Origin: Pseudokineococcus lusitanus
GTDB lineage: Bacteria > Actinomycetota > Actinomycetes > Actinomycetales > Quadrisphaeraceae
Length of the DNA: 64,000 nucleotides
NCBI RefSeq assembly: GCF_003751265.1
Contig: NZ_RJKN01000004.1
Span: forward strand, 62,001 to 126,000
Reading direction: 5' to 3'
Shown: positions 23,417 through 32,537 of the stretch, one piece after another
How positions within the stretch are numbered: position 1 is the first letter of the stretch
Layout: each line of letters opens with the position of its first letter
The notes under the pieces: model-generated
What the model was told of the DNA's origin: nothing
Seen by the model: only the letters and a program-made list of their open reading frames with translations
The model's database searches: none
Made by a program: the position numbers and the translations under genes

Positions 23417-23845
23417 TCAGCGCGTCCGCAGGTCCTCGACGCCGAAGGCCTGCGGGAGCACCGCCGTCATCGGCAGCACGCCCTCGGGCGTGTCGAGCAG
23501 GCACGTCGGCCCGCCGTTCTCCCACAGCAGCTGCCGGCAGCGCCCGCACGGCATGAGCGCGGTGCCCGAGCGGTCGACGCACGCGACGGCGACGAGCCGC
23601 CCACCGCCCGTCGCGTGCAGGGAGCCGACCATCCCGCACTCGGCGCAGAGGGTGACGCCGTAGCCGGCGTTCTCCACGTTGCAGCCGACGACGACGCGCC
23701 CGTCGTCGACGAGGCCCGCCACGCCCACCGGGAACCCCGAGTACGGGGCGTACGCCCGGTGCATGACCTCGGTGGCCGCGGCCCGCAGCGCGTCCCAGTC
23801 GACCCGGTCCGCCGCCGGCGCGCCGCCGGCGTCGCCCGCGGTCAC
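23417..23845 (-). CDS. cdd: Cytidine deaminase
   Basis: Converts (deoxy)cytidine to (deoxy)uridine. The 142-residue length is that of the homotetrameric type. The zinc site is visible: CAECG supplies the Cys ligand and catalytic Glu, and PCGRC supplies the two other Cys ligands; NVENAGYG is the substrate-binding loop. The GTG start at 23845 overlaps the stop of the permease gene (GTGA), so it is translated with the nucleoside ABC transporter, which supplies its substrate. Deamination followed by DeoA-type phosphorolysis forms a salvage pathway. Confidence 0.97.
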   Translation of the reverse strand: MTAGDAGGAPAADRVDWDALRAAATEVMHRAYAPYSGFPVGVAGLVDDGRVVVGCNVENAGYGVTLCAECGMVGSLHATGGGRLVAVACVDRSGTALMPCGRCRQLLWENGGPTCLLDTPEGVLPMTAVLPQAFGVEDLRTR

Positions 23846-25137
23846 TTCTCGTACGGGGTGCCGGCGGCGGCCGGCCCCCGCACCCGGCCCACGAGCCCGG
23901 CGACGGCGAAGATCGTCGCGAGGTACGGCGCCATGAGGAGGAACTGGCTGGGGATCGGCGTGCCGATCACCGAGAGCACGTTCTGCAGGTTGGACGCGAA
24001 GCCGAAGAGCAGGGCCGCGCCGAGCGCGCCCAGCGGGCTCCAGCGTCCGAAGATCATGGCCGCGAGGGCGATGTAGCCGCTGCCCGCCGTCATCTCGCGG
24101 TTGAAGGCGAGCCCCGCGGCGGAGGCGCCGAGGGTGAAGGACGCCCCGCCGAGCCCGGCGATGGCGCCGCCGAGGACGACGGCCCGGAAGCGGGTGCGCT
24201 GCACGGGGATGCCGACGGTGTCGGCGGCCTTCGGGTGCTCCCCCACCGCCCGCAGGCGCAGGCCCCACCGGCTGCGGAAGAGCATGACGTGCAGCACGGC
24301 GACGACGACGTACATGAGGTAGACGAGCAGGTTCTGGTTGAACAGGACCGGCCCGACGACGGGGACCTGCGACAGGCCCGGGACCGGCAGCGCCGGCAGG
24401 CCCGTCGGGGAGTTCCACCCGCTGTTGTCCGACAGCACCGTCGAGTAGAGGAAGCTCGTGAGGCCGATGACGAGGACGTTGAGGACGACGCCCACGATGA
24501 TCTGGTTGACGAGGTACCGGATGGTGAAGACGGCGAGCAGCATCCCGACGAGGACGCCGCCGACCGGCGCCGCGACGAGCCCCAGGTAGGCGGTCCCGGA
24601 CAGCGACGCGACGACGGCGCCGAGGAACGCGCCGAGGAGCAGCTGGCCCTCGATGGCGATGTTGACCACGCCGGCCCGCTCGCTGACGACACCGGCCATC
24701 GCGCCGAAGACGAGCGGCGCCCCGAGCAGGAGGGTGCCGCCGAGGAGGCTGACGAGGGACACCCGGGCGCCCGTGACGACCCACACGAGGAAGGCGAGGA
24801 CGAAGAGGGCGCCGAAGACGGGGACCACCCACGAGGGCGTCCTCCGCCCACCGACGGCCCGCGCCCACGCGAGGGCGGCCACGGCGGCGCAGCCGACGAG
24901 GAGGACGAGGGCCGCACCGCGGCTGGGCAGGACGAGGTCGGGCAGCGCGACGACGTCGCGGGCCGAGGCCAGCGACAGGGTCGTCGTGCCGCCGTCGGCG
25001 AGCAGGACGAAGGCCAGCAGGCCGAGCGCGGTGAGCACCGTCATGACGACGGGGCCGCGACGGCTCGGCCGCGGGGCGTCGGCCGCGGGGGCGCCCGCAG
25101 CGGCCGGGGCCGTGCTGGTGGCGGACGGCAGGCTCAT
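23842..25137 (-). CDS. Nucleoside ABC transporter permease (second)
   Basis: Inner-membrane permease of the BMP-dependent nucleoside importer family (Nup/YufQ type, related to ribose permeases). The 431-residue protein has about ten hydrophobic helices, a long N-terminal tail, and the family segments SERAGVVNIAIEGQLLLGAF and TIRYLVNQIIVGVVLNVLV. The EAA-like coupling loop GEHPKAADTVGIPV lies near residues 280-300. The ATG at 25137 overlaps the first permease stop as ATGA, and its own stop overlaps the cdd start. It should pair with the adjacent permease and the double ATPase. Confidence 0.93.
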   Translation of the reverse strand: MSLPSATSTAPAAAGAPAADAPRPSRRGPVVMTVLTALGLLAFVLLADGGTTTLSLASARDVVALPDLVLPSRGAALVLLVGCAAVAALAWARAVGGRRTPSWVVPVFGALFVLAFLVWVVTGARVSLVSLLGGTLLLGAPLVFGAMAGVVSERAGVVNIAIEGQLLLGAFLGAVVASLSGTAYLGLVAAPVGGVLVGMLLAVFTIRYLVNQIIVGVVLNVLVIGLTSFLYSTVLSDNSGWNSPTGLPALPVPGLSQVPVVGPVLFNQNLLVYLMYVVVAVLHVMLFRSRWGLRLRAVGEHPKAADTVGIPVQRTRFRAVVLGGAIAGLGGASFTLGASAAGLAFNREMTAGSGYIALAAMIFGRWSPLGALGAALLFGFASNLQNVLSVIGTPIPSQFLLMAPYLATIFAVAGLVGRVRGPAAAGTPYEK

Positions 25138-26372
25138 GCGCGGGACTCCTCGACCTTCGGCGCGCGGAGGCGGAAGATCGCCCGCACGAGCGGCGGCGCC
25201 GCGATGAACAGCACGATGAGGGACTGGACGACGAGGACGATGTCGATCGGCGTCCCGGTCCGGGCCTGCATGGCCACGCCGCCGGCCTGCAGGGCGCCGA
25301 AGAGCAGCCCCGCCGCGACGACGCCGCCGGGCCGCGAGCGGCCGAGCAGCGCCACGGTGATGGCGTCGAAGCCGAAGGAGCCGGCCACGCCCGCGGTCAG
25401 CGACCCCTCCGTGCCCAGCAGGTGCACGGCGCCGGCGAGACCGGCGAGGCCGCCGGACAGGAGCATGACGACGAGGTACGAGCGCGGCACGGAGATGCCG
25501 GCGGTGCGGGCGGCAGCCGGGTTGGCGCCGACCGCGCGCAGGGCGAAGCCGGTGGTGCTCCGCTCGAGCAGCCACCACACGCCGACCGCCGCGAGGAGCA
25601 CGAGGAGGAAGCCGGCGTGGAGGCGGAAGCCGTCGCCGAGCAGGCGCGGCAGCTCCGCCGTGCCCGCCACGGGCGGCGTGATGGGGTTGGCCTGCCCCTC
25701 GCGCTGGAAGGCGCGCAGCGTGAGCAGGTACTCGACGAGCCGCAGCGCGACGTAGTTGAGCATGATCGTGACGATGACCTCGTGGGCCCCGGTCCGGGCC
25801 TTGAGGCCGCCCGCGATGCCGCCCCACAGGGCCCCGCCGACGACGCCGCCGACGAGGGCGAGCAGCAGGTGCACGCCCACGGGCAGGTCGAGCATGAAGC
25901 CGACCGAGCCGGCGAGGACGGCGCCGAGCACGATCTGGCCCTGGGCGCCGATGTTGAACAGGCCCGCGCGGAAGCCGAGCGCGACGCCCAGCCCGGCGGC
26001 GATGAGCGGCGTCGCGACGGTCAGCGTCTCGGTGATCGGCCGGACGACCCGCGCGGGCGTGGCGGCCGTCCAGTCGACGACCGCGCCCTGCAGCAGCGCC
26101 GTGTAGGCACCGCCGACCGCGCCGCCGACGGCCGCGAAGAAGTCCGACGGCCGCGCGGTGACGTACCCGAGCGTCTCCTGGACGCGGGGGTCGGCCGCGG
26201 CGATGAGGACGCCGCCGACGACGAGCGCCAGCACGACGGCCAGCACGGACAGCAGCGCGGAGCCGTCGCGGACCGACGCCAGGGCGGCGCCGAAGCGGCC
26301 GGGCTCGGTGCCGGGCGGCGGCGCCTGCTGGCCCGGGGGGCCCTCGGGGGGCCGGACGTCCTGCGTGGTCAC
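25134..26372 (-). CDS. Nucleoside ABC transporter permease (first)
   Basis: Partner permease of the same importer (YufP type). The 412 residues include a proline-rich cytoplasmic start, roughly ten membrane helices, the conserved GFRAGLFNIGAQGQIVLGAV loop, and the coupling-loop motif AVGANPAAARTAGI. The GTG at 26372 overlaps the ATPase stop. It forms a heterodimeric channel with the next permease (family knowledge). Confidence 0.93.
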   Translation of the reverse strand: MTTQDVRPPEGPPGQQAPPPGTEPGRFGAALASVRDGSALLSVLAVVLALVVGGVLIAAADPRVQETLGYVTARPSDFFAAVGGAVGGAYTALLQGAVVDWTAATPARVVRPITETLTVATPLIAAGLGVALGFRAGLFNIGAQGQIVLGAVLAGSVGFMLDLPVGVHLLLALVGGVVGGALWGGIAGGLKARTGAHEVIVTIMLNYVALRLVEYLLTLRAFQREGQANPITPPVAGTAELPRLLGDGFRLHAGFLLVLLAAVGVWWLLERSTTGFALRAVGANPAAARTAGISVPRSYLVVMLLSGGLAGLAGAVHLLGTEGSLTAGVAGSFGFDAITVALLGRSRPGGVVAAGLLFGALQAGGVAMQARTGTPIDIVLVVQSLIVLFIAAPPLVRAIFRLRAPKVEESRA

Positions 26373-28024
26373 GGTGCCTCCTGCGTGGTGCCGGGCTGCT
26401 CCTCCGGGCGGGGCGCGCGGTGCGCGCCGCCGGGGGCGTCCCCGGCCGCGGCCCCGAGGACCTCGTCCGGGTGCTCGTCCGGGTGCTCGGCGAGCGTGGG
26501 GTGGGCCTGCGCCTGGCGGCGCGCCTCGTCCTCGGGGACCCCGGCCATCATGAGACCGAGGACGTCCCGCTCGGTGCTGCCGTCGACGACGCCGACGACC
26601 CGGCCGCGGTACATGACGGCGATCCGGTCGGCGAGCTCGACGACCTCGTCGAGCTCGGTGGACACGATGACGACGGGCGTGCCGCCGTCGCGCTCGGCGA
26701 CGACGCGGCGGTGCACGAACTCGATGGAGCCGACGTCGAGCCCGCGCGTGGGCTGCGAGGCGATGAACAGCTCCAGCGGCCGGGACAGCTCGCGCGCGAG
26801 CACGACCTTCTGCTGGTTGCCGCCCGACAGGGCGCCGACCGGCGCGTCGACGCCCGTCGTGCGGACGTCGAACTCCGCGACGCGACGGGTCGCGTTCTCG
26901 CGGATGGCGTCCCGTCGCAGGCGCAGCCCCTTGCTGTAGGCCGGCGTGCGGACGAGGTCGAGGACGAGGTTCTCGGCCACGGACAGCGACGCGACGACGC
27001 CGTCGGTCGAGCGGTCCTCGGGCACGAAGCCGACACCGGCGTCGAGCACCTCGCGGACGCCGAGGCCGAGCAGCTCGCGGCCGCCGAGCCGCACGGAGCC
27101 GCTCTCGGCGGGCACGAGGCCCATCATCGCCTCGACGAGCTCGCTCTGGCCGTTGCCGTCGACGCCCGCCACGGCGAGGACCTCCCCCCGCGCGACGGTG
27201 AGGGACACGCCGTCGACGGCGCGGGCGCCGCGCGCGTCGCGCACGACGAGGTCGGAGACGACGAGGTGGTCCTCCCCGCGGTTCGGCGGCTCCTTGCCGA
27301 CCCCGAGGCTGACGGCGCGGCCGACCATGAGGGACGCCAGCTCGTTCTCCGAGGCGTCCGGGGCGGCCGAGCCGACGACCTTGCCGCGACGGATGACGGT
27401 GATGCGGTCGGCGACCGCGCGGACCTCGCGGAGCTTGTGGGTGATGAAGACGACCGACGTCCCGGCGGCCTTGAGCTGCCGCATGATGTCGATGAGCTCG
27501 TCGGTCTCCTGCGGCGTCAGCACCGCGGTCGGCTCGTCGAGGATGAGGACCTTCGCGTCGCCGACGAGCGCCTTGATGATCTCGACGCGCTGCTGGACGC
27601 CGACCGGCAGGTCCTCGATGCGCGCGTCGGGGTCGACGCCGAACCCGTAGCGGTCGGACACCTCGCGCACCTGGCGGCGGGCCGCGTCGAGGTCGAGCAG
27701 GGGCCCGCGGGTCTTCTCGTGGCCGAGCACGACCGACTCGGCCACGGTGAAGACCGGCACGAGCATGAAGTGCTGGTGGACCATCCCGATCCCCGCGGCC
27801 ATCGCCGCGCCGGGGCCGTCGAAGGTGACGGCGCGGTCGTCGACCAGCAGCTCCCCCTCGTCCGGGCGGTAGAGCCCGTAGAGCACGTTCATCAGGGTGC
27901 TCTTGCCGGCGCCGTTCTCGCCCAGGAGGCAGTGCACCTCGCCGGGCTCGACGACGAGGTCGATGGAGTCGTTGGCCACCAGGGCGCCGAAGCGCTTGGT
28001 GATGCCGCGGAGCTCGAGCCTCAC
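26369..28024 (-). CDS. Nucleoside ABC transporter ATPase, duplicated domains
   Basis: Double ABC ATPase of the sugar/nucleoside CUT2-like type (YufO/NupO). The first domain has Walker A GENGAGKST near 36-44, the LPVGVQQRVEI signature and LILDEPTAVL Walker B; the second domain has the degenerate Walker A AGVDGNGQSE, the LSGGNQQKVVLARE signature and SQPTRGLD in place of a canonical Walker B. The 551-residue length is longer than usual by a C-terminal Pro/Glu/His tail containing a repeated HPDE unit. The GTG at 28024 follows a strong hairpin in the gap after bmp. Four genes after it are overlapped or adjacent. Confidence 0.95.
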   Translation of the reverse strand: MRLELRGITKRFGALVANDSIDLVVEPGEVHCLLGENGAGKSTLMNVLYGLYRPDEGELLVDDRAVTFDGPGAAMAAGIGMVHQHFMLVPVFTVAESVVLGHEKTRGPLLDLDAARRQVREVSDRYGFGVDPDARIEDLPVGVQQRVEIIKALVGDAKVLILDEPTAVLTPQETDELIDIMRQLKAAGTSVVFITHKLREVRAVADRITVIRRGKVVGSAAPDASENELASLMVGRAVSLGVGKEPPNRGEDHLVVSDLVVRDARGARAVDGVSLTVARGEVLAVAGVDGNGQSELVEAMMGLVPAESGSVRLGGRELLGLGVREVLDAGVGFVPEDRSTDGVVASLSVAENLVLDLVRTPAYSKGLRLRRDAIRENATRRVAEFDVRTTGVDAPVGALSGGNQQKVVLARELSRPLELFIASQPTRGLDVGSIEFVHRRVVAERDGGTPVVIVSTELDEVVELADRIAVMYRGRVVGVVDGSTERDVLGLMMAGVPEDEARRQAQAHPTLAEHPDEHPDEVLGAAAGDAPGGAHRAPRPEEQPGTTQEAP

Positions 28025-28098
28025 GTCAGTCCTCCTCCACGGGCCTCGCGGCCCTGCGCGACGGCCCTCGCGGGCCCTCGGAAGTGTGCACGACGCGC

Positions 28099-28134
28099 GA
28101 CGGCGCCGACCCGGGTCCCCGGGTCGGCGCCGTC
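28099..28134 (-). terminator. Strong hairpin between bmp and the transporter genes
   Basis: Seventeen-base perfect arms beginning GACGGCGCCGACC with a two-base nominal loop, about 15 bases after the bmp stop and 75 before the ATPase start on the same strand. It may end most bmp transcripts, letting the binding protein be made in excess of the membrane parts, or protect the upstream mRNA. Confidence 0.75.
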
Positions 28135-28148
28135 ACGCCGTGGGTGGG

Positions 28149-29237
28149 TCAGCCGCCCGTCCCGGGGGACGAGGGGGACTCGACGACGAGGTCGCCGGAG
28201 ACGATCTGCTCCTGGAGCGCGGTGACCTCGTCCTGCAGCTCCTGGGGCACCTCGCCCTCGAGGTCGTGGTACGGCGCGAGCGCCACGCCGCCGTTCTCGA
28301 GCGTGCCCACGTACGGCTCGCCCGAGAAGTCGCCGTCGACGCCGGCGGAGATGGAGTCCTGCACCGCGGCGCCGATCTCCTTCACCACGCTGGTGAGGAT
28401 GATGTCGCCGTACTCGGTGGACTCGTAGCCGTCCGAATCGACCCAGATGACCCGGACGCCCTCGGCGCCCTGGGCCGCGGAGGCCGCGCCGAGGCCGACC
28501 GGCCCGGCGACGGGGAGGATGACGTCCGCGCCCTGGTCGATGAAGTTCTGCGTCGTGTTGACGCCGTTGGTCTGGTTCTCGAAGTCGCCGGTGAACGAGC
28601 CGGTCTGGGCGTCGGCGTCCCAGCCGAGGACGGTCGTGTCCGTCCCCTTCTGCTCGTCGTAGTACTCGGCGCCGCGCACGAAGCCGTCCATGAAGACCGT
28701 GACGGACGGGATCTGGAGGCCGCCGAAGGTGGCGATGGTGCCGCTCTCGCTCGTGCCCGCCGCGACGTAGCCGGCGAGGAAGGACGCCTGCGCCGTGTCG
28801 AAGAGGAGGGGGCGGAGGTTCTCGTACGACTGCTCCGTCGAGGAGTCGACGAGGGCGTAGGACAGGTCCGGGTTGGCCTCCGCGGCGGCCGCGGTCGCGT
28901 CCGCGAGGAGGAAGCCGACGGCGACGGTGAGGTCGCAGCCGAGCTGGACCGTCTGGTCGACGTTCTGCTCGAAGTCGGCCGCGGTCTGGGACTCCAGCTC
29001 CTGCAGGCCGATCCCCAGCTCGGCCTCGGCGGCCTCGGCGCCCTCGCGGGCGGACTGGTTGAACGACTGGTCGTCGAAGCCGCCCTGGTCGGAGACCAGG
29101 CAGGCGAGGTAGTCGGACGCACCCTCGGAGGTGGCGCCGCCGGTGGCGCCCGACGTCTCCTCGGGGGGCTCGCCGCAGCCGGCCACGACCAGGGCCAGGA
29201 CGCCGGCCAGCGCGCCCGCGCGCACGGTGTTCTTCAC
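28149..29237 (-). CDS. BMP-family nucleoside-binding lipoprotein
   Basis: Substrate-binding lipoprotein of the nucleoside ABC importer (PnrA/BmpA type). It has a signal peptide with lipobox VVAGC (Cys21), a Gly/Thr/Ser/Glu linker, then the binding domain beginning LACLVSDQGGFDDQSFNQSA, where the aspartates and Phe resemble the purine nucleoside-binding site of PnrA. Further family stretches are GYVAAGTSESGTIATFGG and TTVLGWDADAQTGSF. Length 362 is normal. The GTG at 29237 has a GAGGAGGAA ribosome site, and a TATAGT box lies 50 bases upstream, among the strongest -10 matches in the window. Confidence 0.95.
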   Translation of the reverse strand: MKNTVRAGALAGVLALVVAGCGEPPEETSGATGGATSEGASDYLACLVSDQGGFDDQSFNQSAREGAEAAEAELGIGLQELESQTAADFEQNVDQTVQLGCDLTVAVGFLLADATAAAAEANPDLSYALVDSSTEQSYENLRPLLFDTAQASFLAGYVAAGTSESGTIATFGGLQIPSVTVFMDGFVRGAEYYDEQKGTDTTVLGWDADAQTGSFTGDFENQTNGVNTTQNFIDQGADVILPVAGPVGLGAASAAQGAEGVRVIWVDSDGYESTEYGDIILTSVVKEIGAAVQDSISAGVDGDFSGEPYVGTLENGGVALAPYHDLEGEVPQELQDEVTALQEQIVSGDLVVESPSSPGTGG

Positions 29238-29285
29238 GTGTTCCTCCTCGCAGGCCCCGCGGGCGTGTCCTCGCGGGGTCGGTGG

Positions 29286-29291
29286 ACTATA
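29286..29291 (-). promoter_or_regulatory. -10 box of the nucleoside importer operon
   Basis: TATAGT on the minus strand, leader about 45 bases to the bmp start. No -35 resembling TTGACA is visible. Confidence 0.6.
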
Positions 29292-29411
29292 GGCAGCCCG
29301 CGGGGGCCCCGAGGGCCGCGCGCGGGCGGGTCACCGATCCGTGACCTGGCGCCCTCCGACCGGGCCGCGGGCACCACCCGGTCGGGGTGACCACGCCTCG
29401 GGACGGCCGTC

Positions 29412-30704
29412 TCAGCCCAGCAGCGCGACCGCCGCCAGGAGGCGCACGCCCACCTCGACGGCACCCTCGTCGGCGACGAAGTCGCCCTGGTGCAGGTCGT
29501 AGGTGCGCCCGCCCGGCGTCCGCGTCCCGAGCCGCGCCAGCGCGCCCGGCCGTCCCTCCTGGAGGTACCAGCCGAAGTCCTCGCCGCCGAGGCTCTGCTC
29601 GGTGCGCGCCTCCGCGCCCTCGGGCAGGACGGCGCGGGCCGCGTGCTGGAACGAGCGGACGGCGGCCTCGTCGTTGTCGACGGGCGGCACGCTGCGGGTG
29701 AGCTCGACCTGCGCGTCGACCCGGTACGGCGCCGTGACCCCGGCGACGACCTCCTCGACGATGGCGCCGGCCTCCTGCCAGGCGGCGACGTCGAGGACGC
29801 GCAGCGTCCCCTCCACGCAGCCCTCGGCCGGGATGGCGTTGGGCGCCGCGCCCGCCTGGATGCGCCCCCACGTGAGGTTGACGCCCGTGCGCGGGTCGAG
29901 CCGGCGGGAGAGGACGGCGGGCAGGGCGATGACGACCTGGCCGAGCGCGTAGACGAGGTCCCCGGTGAGGTGCGGGCGCGAGGTGTGACCCCCGCGGCCG
30001 CGGAGCCGGACCATGACGTGGTCGGACGCCGAGGTGATGGGCCCGTGCCGCAGCCCGACCTGCCCGACGTCCAGGCGGGGGTCGCAGTGGACGGCGAAGT
30101 AGCGGACGACGTCGTCGAGGACGCCGGTGGCGAGCACCTCGAGGGCCCCGCCCGGCGTGACCTCCTCGGCCGGCTGCATGAGCAGGCGCACCCGCCCCCG
30201 CAGGAGGCCGCGGCGCTGCGCCTCGGCGAGGACGAGCCCCGCGCCGAGCACGACGGTCGTGTGCACGTCGTGGCCGCACGCGTGGGCGGCGCCGGGCGTC
30301 GTCGAGGCGAAGGGCAGGCCGCTGCGCTCGTCGAGCGGCAGGGCGTCGATGTCCGCGCGCAGGACGACGGGCGGGGCGTCCTCGTCGCCCACGTCGCAGA
30401 CGAGCCCCGTGCCCGGCAGCAGCTGCGGCCGCAGGCCCTCGGCCTCGAGGCGGCGGGCCAGCAGCGTCGTCGTGCGGACCTCGTGGTGGCCCAGCTCGGG
30501 GTGCGCGTGCACGTCGCGCCGCAGCGCCACGAGCTCGGGCAGGAGGTCGGGCAGCAGCTCGTCGAGGAGCGCGCGCACCGCCGCGTCGGCGACCTCGTCC
30601 CGGGGCGGGGCGGGCGGGGGCGCGGTCGTCCCCGCGCCGTCGCCGGCCGTCGCCCCCGGGTGCTTGACGACGTCGCGACGGGGGGCGGGGCCTGCGGTGC
30701 TCAC
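29412..30704 (-). CDS. M20 family amidohydrolase
   Basis: Metal-dependent amidohydrolase of the M20D type (N-acyl amino acid or hippurate hydrolase-like). The 430-residue protein contains the metal-binding HACGHDVHTT block, the catalytic PAEEVTPGGA, a dimerisation insert with GHTSRPHLTGD, and GGEDFGWYLQ near the C terminus. A Pro/Ala-rich 35-residue N-terminal tail is non-conserved. The GTG at 30704 follows TAGCGT by eight bases, so the mRNA is probably leaderless. It is located just after the nucleoside transporter unit on the same strand, without obvious functional linkage. The natural substrate is unknown. Confidence 0.92.
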   Translation of the reverse strand: MSTAGPAPRRDVVKHPGATAGDGAGTTAPPPAPPRDEVADAAVRALLDELLPDLLPELVALRRDVHAHPELGHHEVRTTTLLARRLEAEGLRPQLLPGTGLVCDVGDEDAPPVVLRADIDALPLDERSGLPFASTTPGAAHACGHDVHTTVVLGAGLVLAEAQRRGLLRGRVRLLMQPAEEVTPGGALEVLATGVLDDVVRYFAVHCDPRLDVGQVGLRHGPITSASDHVMVRLRGRGGHTSRPHLTGDLVYALGQVVIALPAVLSRRLDPRTGVNLTWGRIQAGAAPNAIPAEGCVEGTLRVLDVAAWQEAGAIVEEVVAGVTAPYRVDAQVELTRSVPPVDNDEAAVRSFQHAARAVLPEGAEARTEQSLGGEDFGWYLQEGRPGALARLGTRTPGGRTYDLHQGDFVADEGAVEVGVRLLAAVALLG

Positions 30705-30712
30705 GGGCGTCG

Positions 30713-30718
30713 ACGCTA
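30713..30718 (-). promoter_or_regulatory. -10 box for the leaderless M20 gene
   Basis: TAGCGT with an eight-base spacer to the GTG at 30704. Confidence 0.6.
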
Positions 30719-30765
30719 CCGCGCGGGAGCGGCGCGGCCCCTGCCCGAGGGCAGGTCCGGCGGCG

Positions 30766-31899
30766 TCACAGCAGGTCGGCGCGCCCCTTGGCCCGCAGCG
30801 CCTCGACGACCTGCTTGACCTCCTGCGCGCGCGAGCGCGTCGTGACGAGGACGGCGTCGTCGGTGTCGACGACGACGACGTCGTCGAGGCCGATGACGGC
30901 GACCGTGCGGTTGCCGCGCGGCACGACGACGCCGGTGCTGTCCTGGGTGACGACGTGCTCGAGGTCGCCGATGACGCGGACGGCGGAGCCGGTGCCGAGG
31001 TCGGGGACGAGGGAGGCGAGGGCGTCCCAGTCGCCGACGTCGTCCCACGAGAAGCGCCCGCGGACGACGGCGACGCCGCCCGCCGCGGCCACCGGCTCGG
31101 CGATGGCGTGGTCGATGGCGATCTTCGTGAGCGTGGGCCACACGCGCTCGACGACGTCGGCGGCCTTGTGCGCCGGGAGGTCCTCGTGCGCCTCGGCGAG
31201 CTCGAGGAGCCCGGCGTGCAGCTGCGGGAGCTGCGCCTCGAGGTGGCCGAGGAGGACGTCGGCCCGGCTGACGAACATGCCGGCGTTCCAGCGGTAGTCG
31301 CCGGTGGCGAGGTACTGCTGCGCCGTGGCCGAGTCGGGCTTCTCGGTGAAGCCGGTGGCGCGGAAGGCGTCCGGCGCGCCCTCGACGTCCATGGCGTCGC
31401 CGGTCCGGATGTAGCCGAAGCCCGTCGACGGCGACGTCGGCTCGATCCCGATCGTCACGACGCTGCCCTGCTGCGCGACGGCGACGGCCTGGCGGACGGC
31501 ACCGCCGAAGGCGCGCGCGTCGGGGATGAGGTGGTCGGCGGCGAAGGAGCCGACGACGGCCTCCGGGTCGCGGCGGTGGACGACGGCGGCGGCGAGGCCG
31601 ATGGCGGCCATGGAGTCGCGCGGCGAGGGCTCGAGGAGCAGGTTGCCCCGCTCGAGCTGGGGCAGCTGGTCGCCGACGGCCCGGGCGTGCACCTCGCCCG
31701 TGACGAGCAGCAGCCGCTGCGGGGTGGCCAGCGGCACGAGGCGGTCCCACGTCGACTGGACCAGCGTGCGGCCGGAGGAGGTGAGGTCGTGGAGGAACTT
31801 GGGGGCGCCGGCCCGCGACAGCGGCCACAGCCGGGTGCCCGACCCGCCCGCCGGCACGACGGCCCAGAAGTGGTCCAGCGTCTCTCCCGAGGTCCTCAT
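30766..31899 (-). CDS. manC: Mannose-1-phosphate guanylyltransferase
   Basis: Makes GDP-mannose from GTP and mannose-1-phosphate, the donor for mannolipids and glycoproteins in actinobacteria. The 377-residue protein has the nucleotidyltransferase start VVPAGGSGTRLWPLSR, the Lys-containing APKFLHDL, SFAADHLIP with the metal-binding Asp, the FGYIRTG region and FTEKPD; it lacks the fused isomerase domain of larger ManC proteins. The ATG at 31899 has no clear ribosome site; GAACCT six bases before it is a weak -10 candidate for a leaderless start. No other mannose genes are nearby. Confidence 0.92.
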   Translation of the reverse strand: MRTSGETLDHFWAVVPAGGSGTRLWPLSRAGAPKFLHDLTSSGRTLVQSTWDRLVPLATPQRLLLVTGEVHARAVGDQLPQLERGNLLLEPSPRDSMAAIGLAAAVVHRRDPEAVVGSFAADHLIPDARAFGGAVRQAVAVAQQGSVVTIGIEPTSPSTGFGYIRTGDAMDVEGAPDAFRATGFTEKPDSATAQQYLATGDYRWNAGMFVSRADVLLGHLEAQLPQLHAGLLELAEAHEDLPAHKAADVVERVWPTLTKIAIDHAIAEPVAAAGGVAVVRGRFSWDDVGDWDALASLVPDLGTGSAVRVIGDLEHVVTQDSTGVVVPRGNRTVAVIGLDDVVVVDTDDAVLVTTRSRAQEVKQVVEALRAKGRADLL

Positions 31900-31988
31900 G
31901 CGGACAGGTTCGCAGACCCGCGGGTGACGGATGGGTCACATCCCTCGACCGGCGGCAGGCCCGGTCCGTCCCCACCCCGTCGGCTCCG

Positions 31989-31994
31989 TACCAT
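31989..31994 (+). promoter_or_regulatory. -10 box of the sdh operon
   Basis: TACCAT on the plus strand, about 90 bases before the sdhC start, in the divergent gap with manC. Confidence 0.45.
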
Positions 31995-32091
31995 GGGTCC
32001 CGGTCGGTGCACCGGGGGACGAGCCCCGCGGCGGCGGCCCCGGGGCCCCGATCCGGGACCCCGCGCCCGCAACCTCCCCGAGGAGCCGTCC

Positions 32092-32535
32092 GTGGCGACG
32101 ACCACGCACAGCACCGGGACCTCAGGGTCCTCGGACTCCCGAGCGGTCGGCCGCCTCCGTGGCGCGGTGCCGCAGGGCACGCTCTACCGCGGCCGCGAGG
32201 GCATGTGGTCCTGGGTGGCCCACCGCATCACCGGCCTGCTGATCTTCGTCTTCCTCCTCGTGCACGTGCTGGACACCTCGCTCGTGCGGGTCTCCCCCGA
32301 GGCGTACAACGCGGTCATCGAGACCTACAAGAACCCGGTCGTCGGCCTCGGCGAGGCCGGCCTCGTGGGCGCCGTCCTCTTCCACGCCTTCAACGGCATC
32401 CGCGTGATGCTCGTCGACTTCTGGTCGCAGGGGCCCCGCTTCCACCGGCAGATGTTCTGGGCCGTCGGCGCGATCTGGGTCGTGCTCATGGTCCCGTTCC
32501 TCGTCCGGCACCTCGCCAACGTCTTCGGAGGCTGA
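32092..32535 (+). CDS. sdhC: Succinate dehydrogenase cytochrome b556 subunit
   Basis: Membrane anchor subunit C of complex II, binding haem b and quinone. The 147-residue protein has a hydrophilic start and then three helices; the SWVAHRITGLLIFVFLLVHVLD segment contains the Ser/Arg and haem-ligand His pattern of SdhC, and a second His lies in FHAFNGIRVML. The GTG at 32092 has a GAGGAG ribosome site. The stop is two bases before the sdhD start. It belongs with sdhD and sdhB, yet the flavoprotein gene is not between them. Confidence 0.94.
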   Translation: MATTTHSTGTSGSSDSRAVGRLRGAVPQGTLYRGREGMWSWVAHRITGLLIFVFLLVHVLDTSLVRVSPEAYNAVIETYKNPVVGLGEAGLVGAVLFHAFNGIRVMLVDFWSQGPRFHRQMFWAVGAIWVVLMVPFLVRHLANVFGG

Positions 32536-32537
32536 CC

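Noticed and set aside
26450-26500. Repeated HPDE codons in the ABC ATPase as a possible variable tract
   Set aside because: Only two units of 12 bases in a disordered tail; ordinary for GC-rich proteins.
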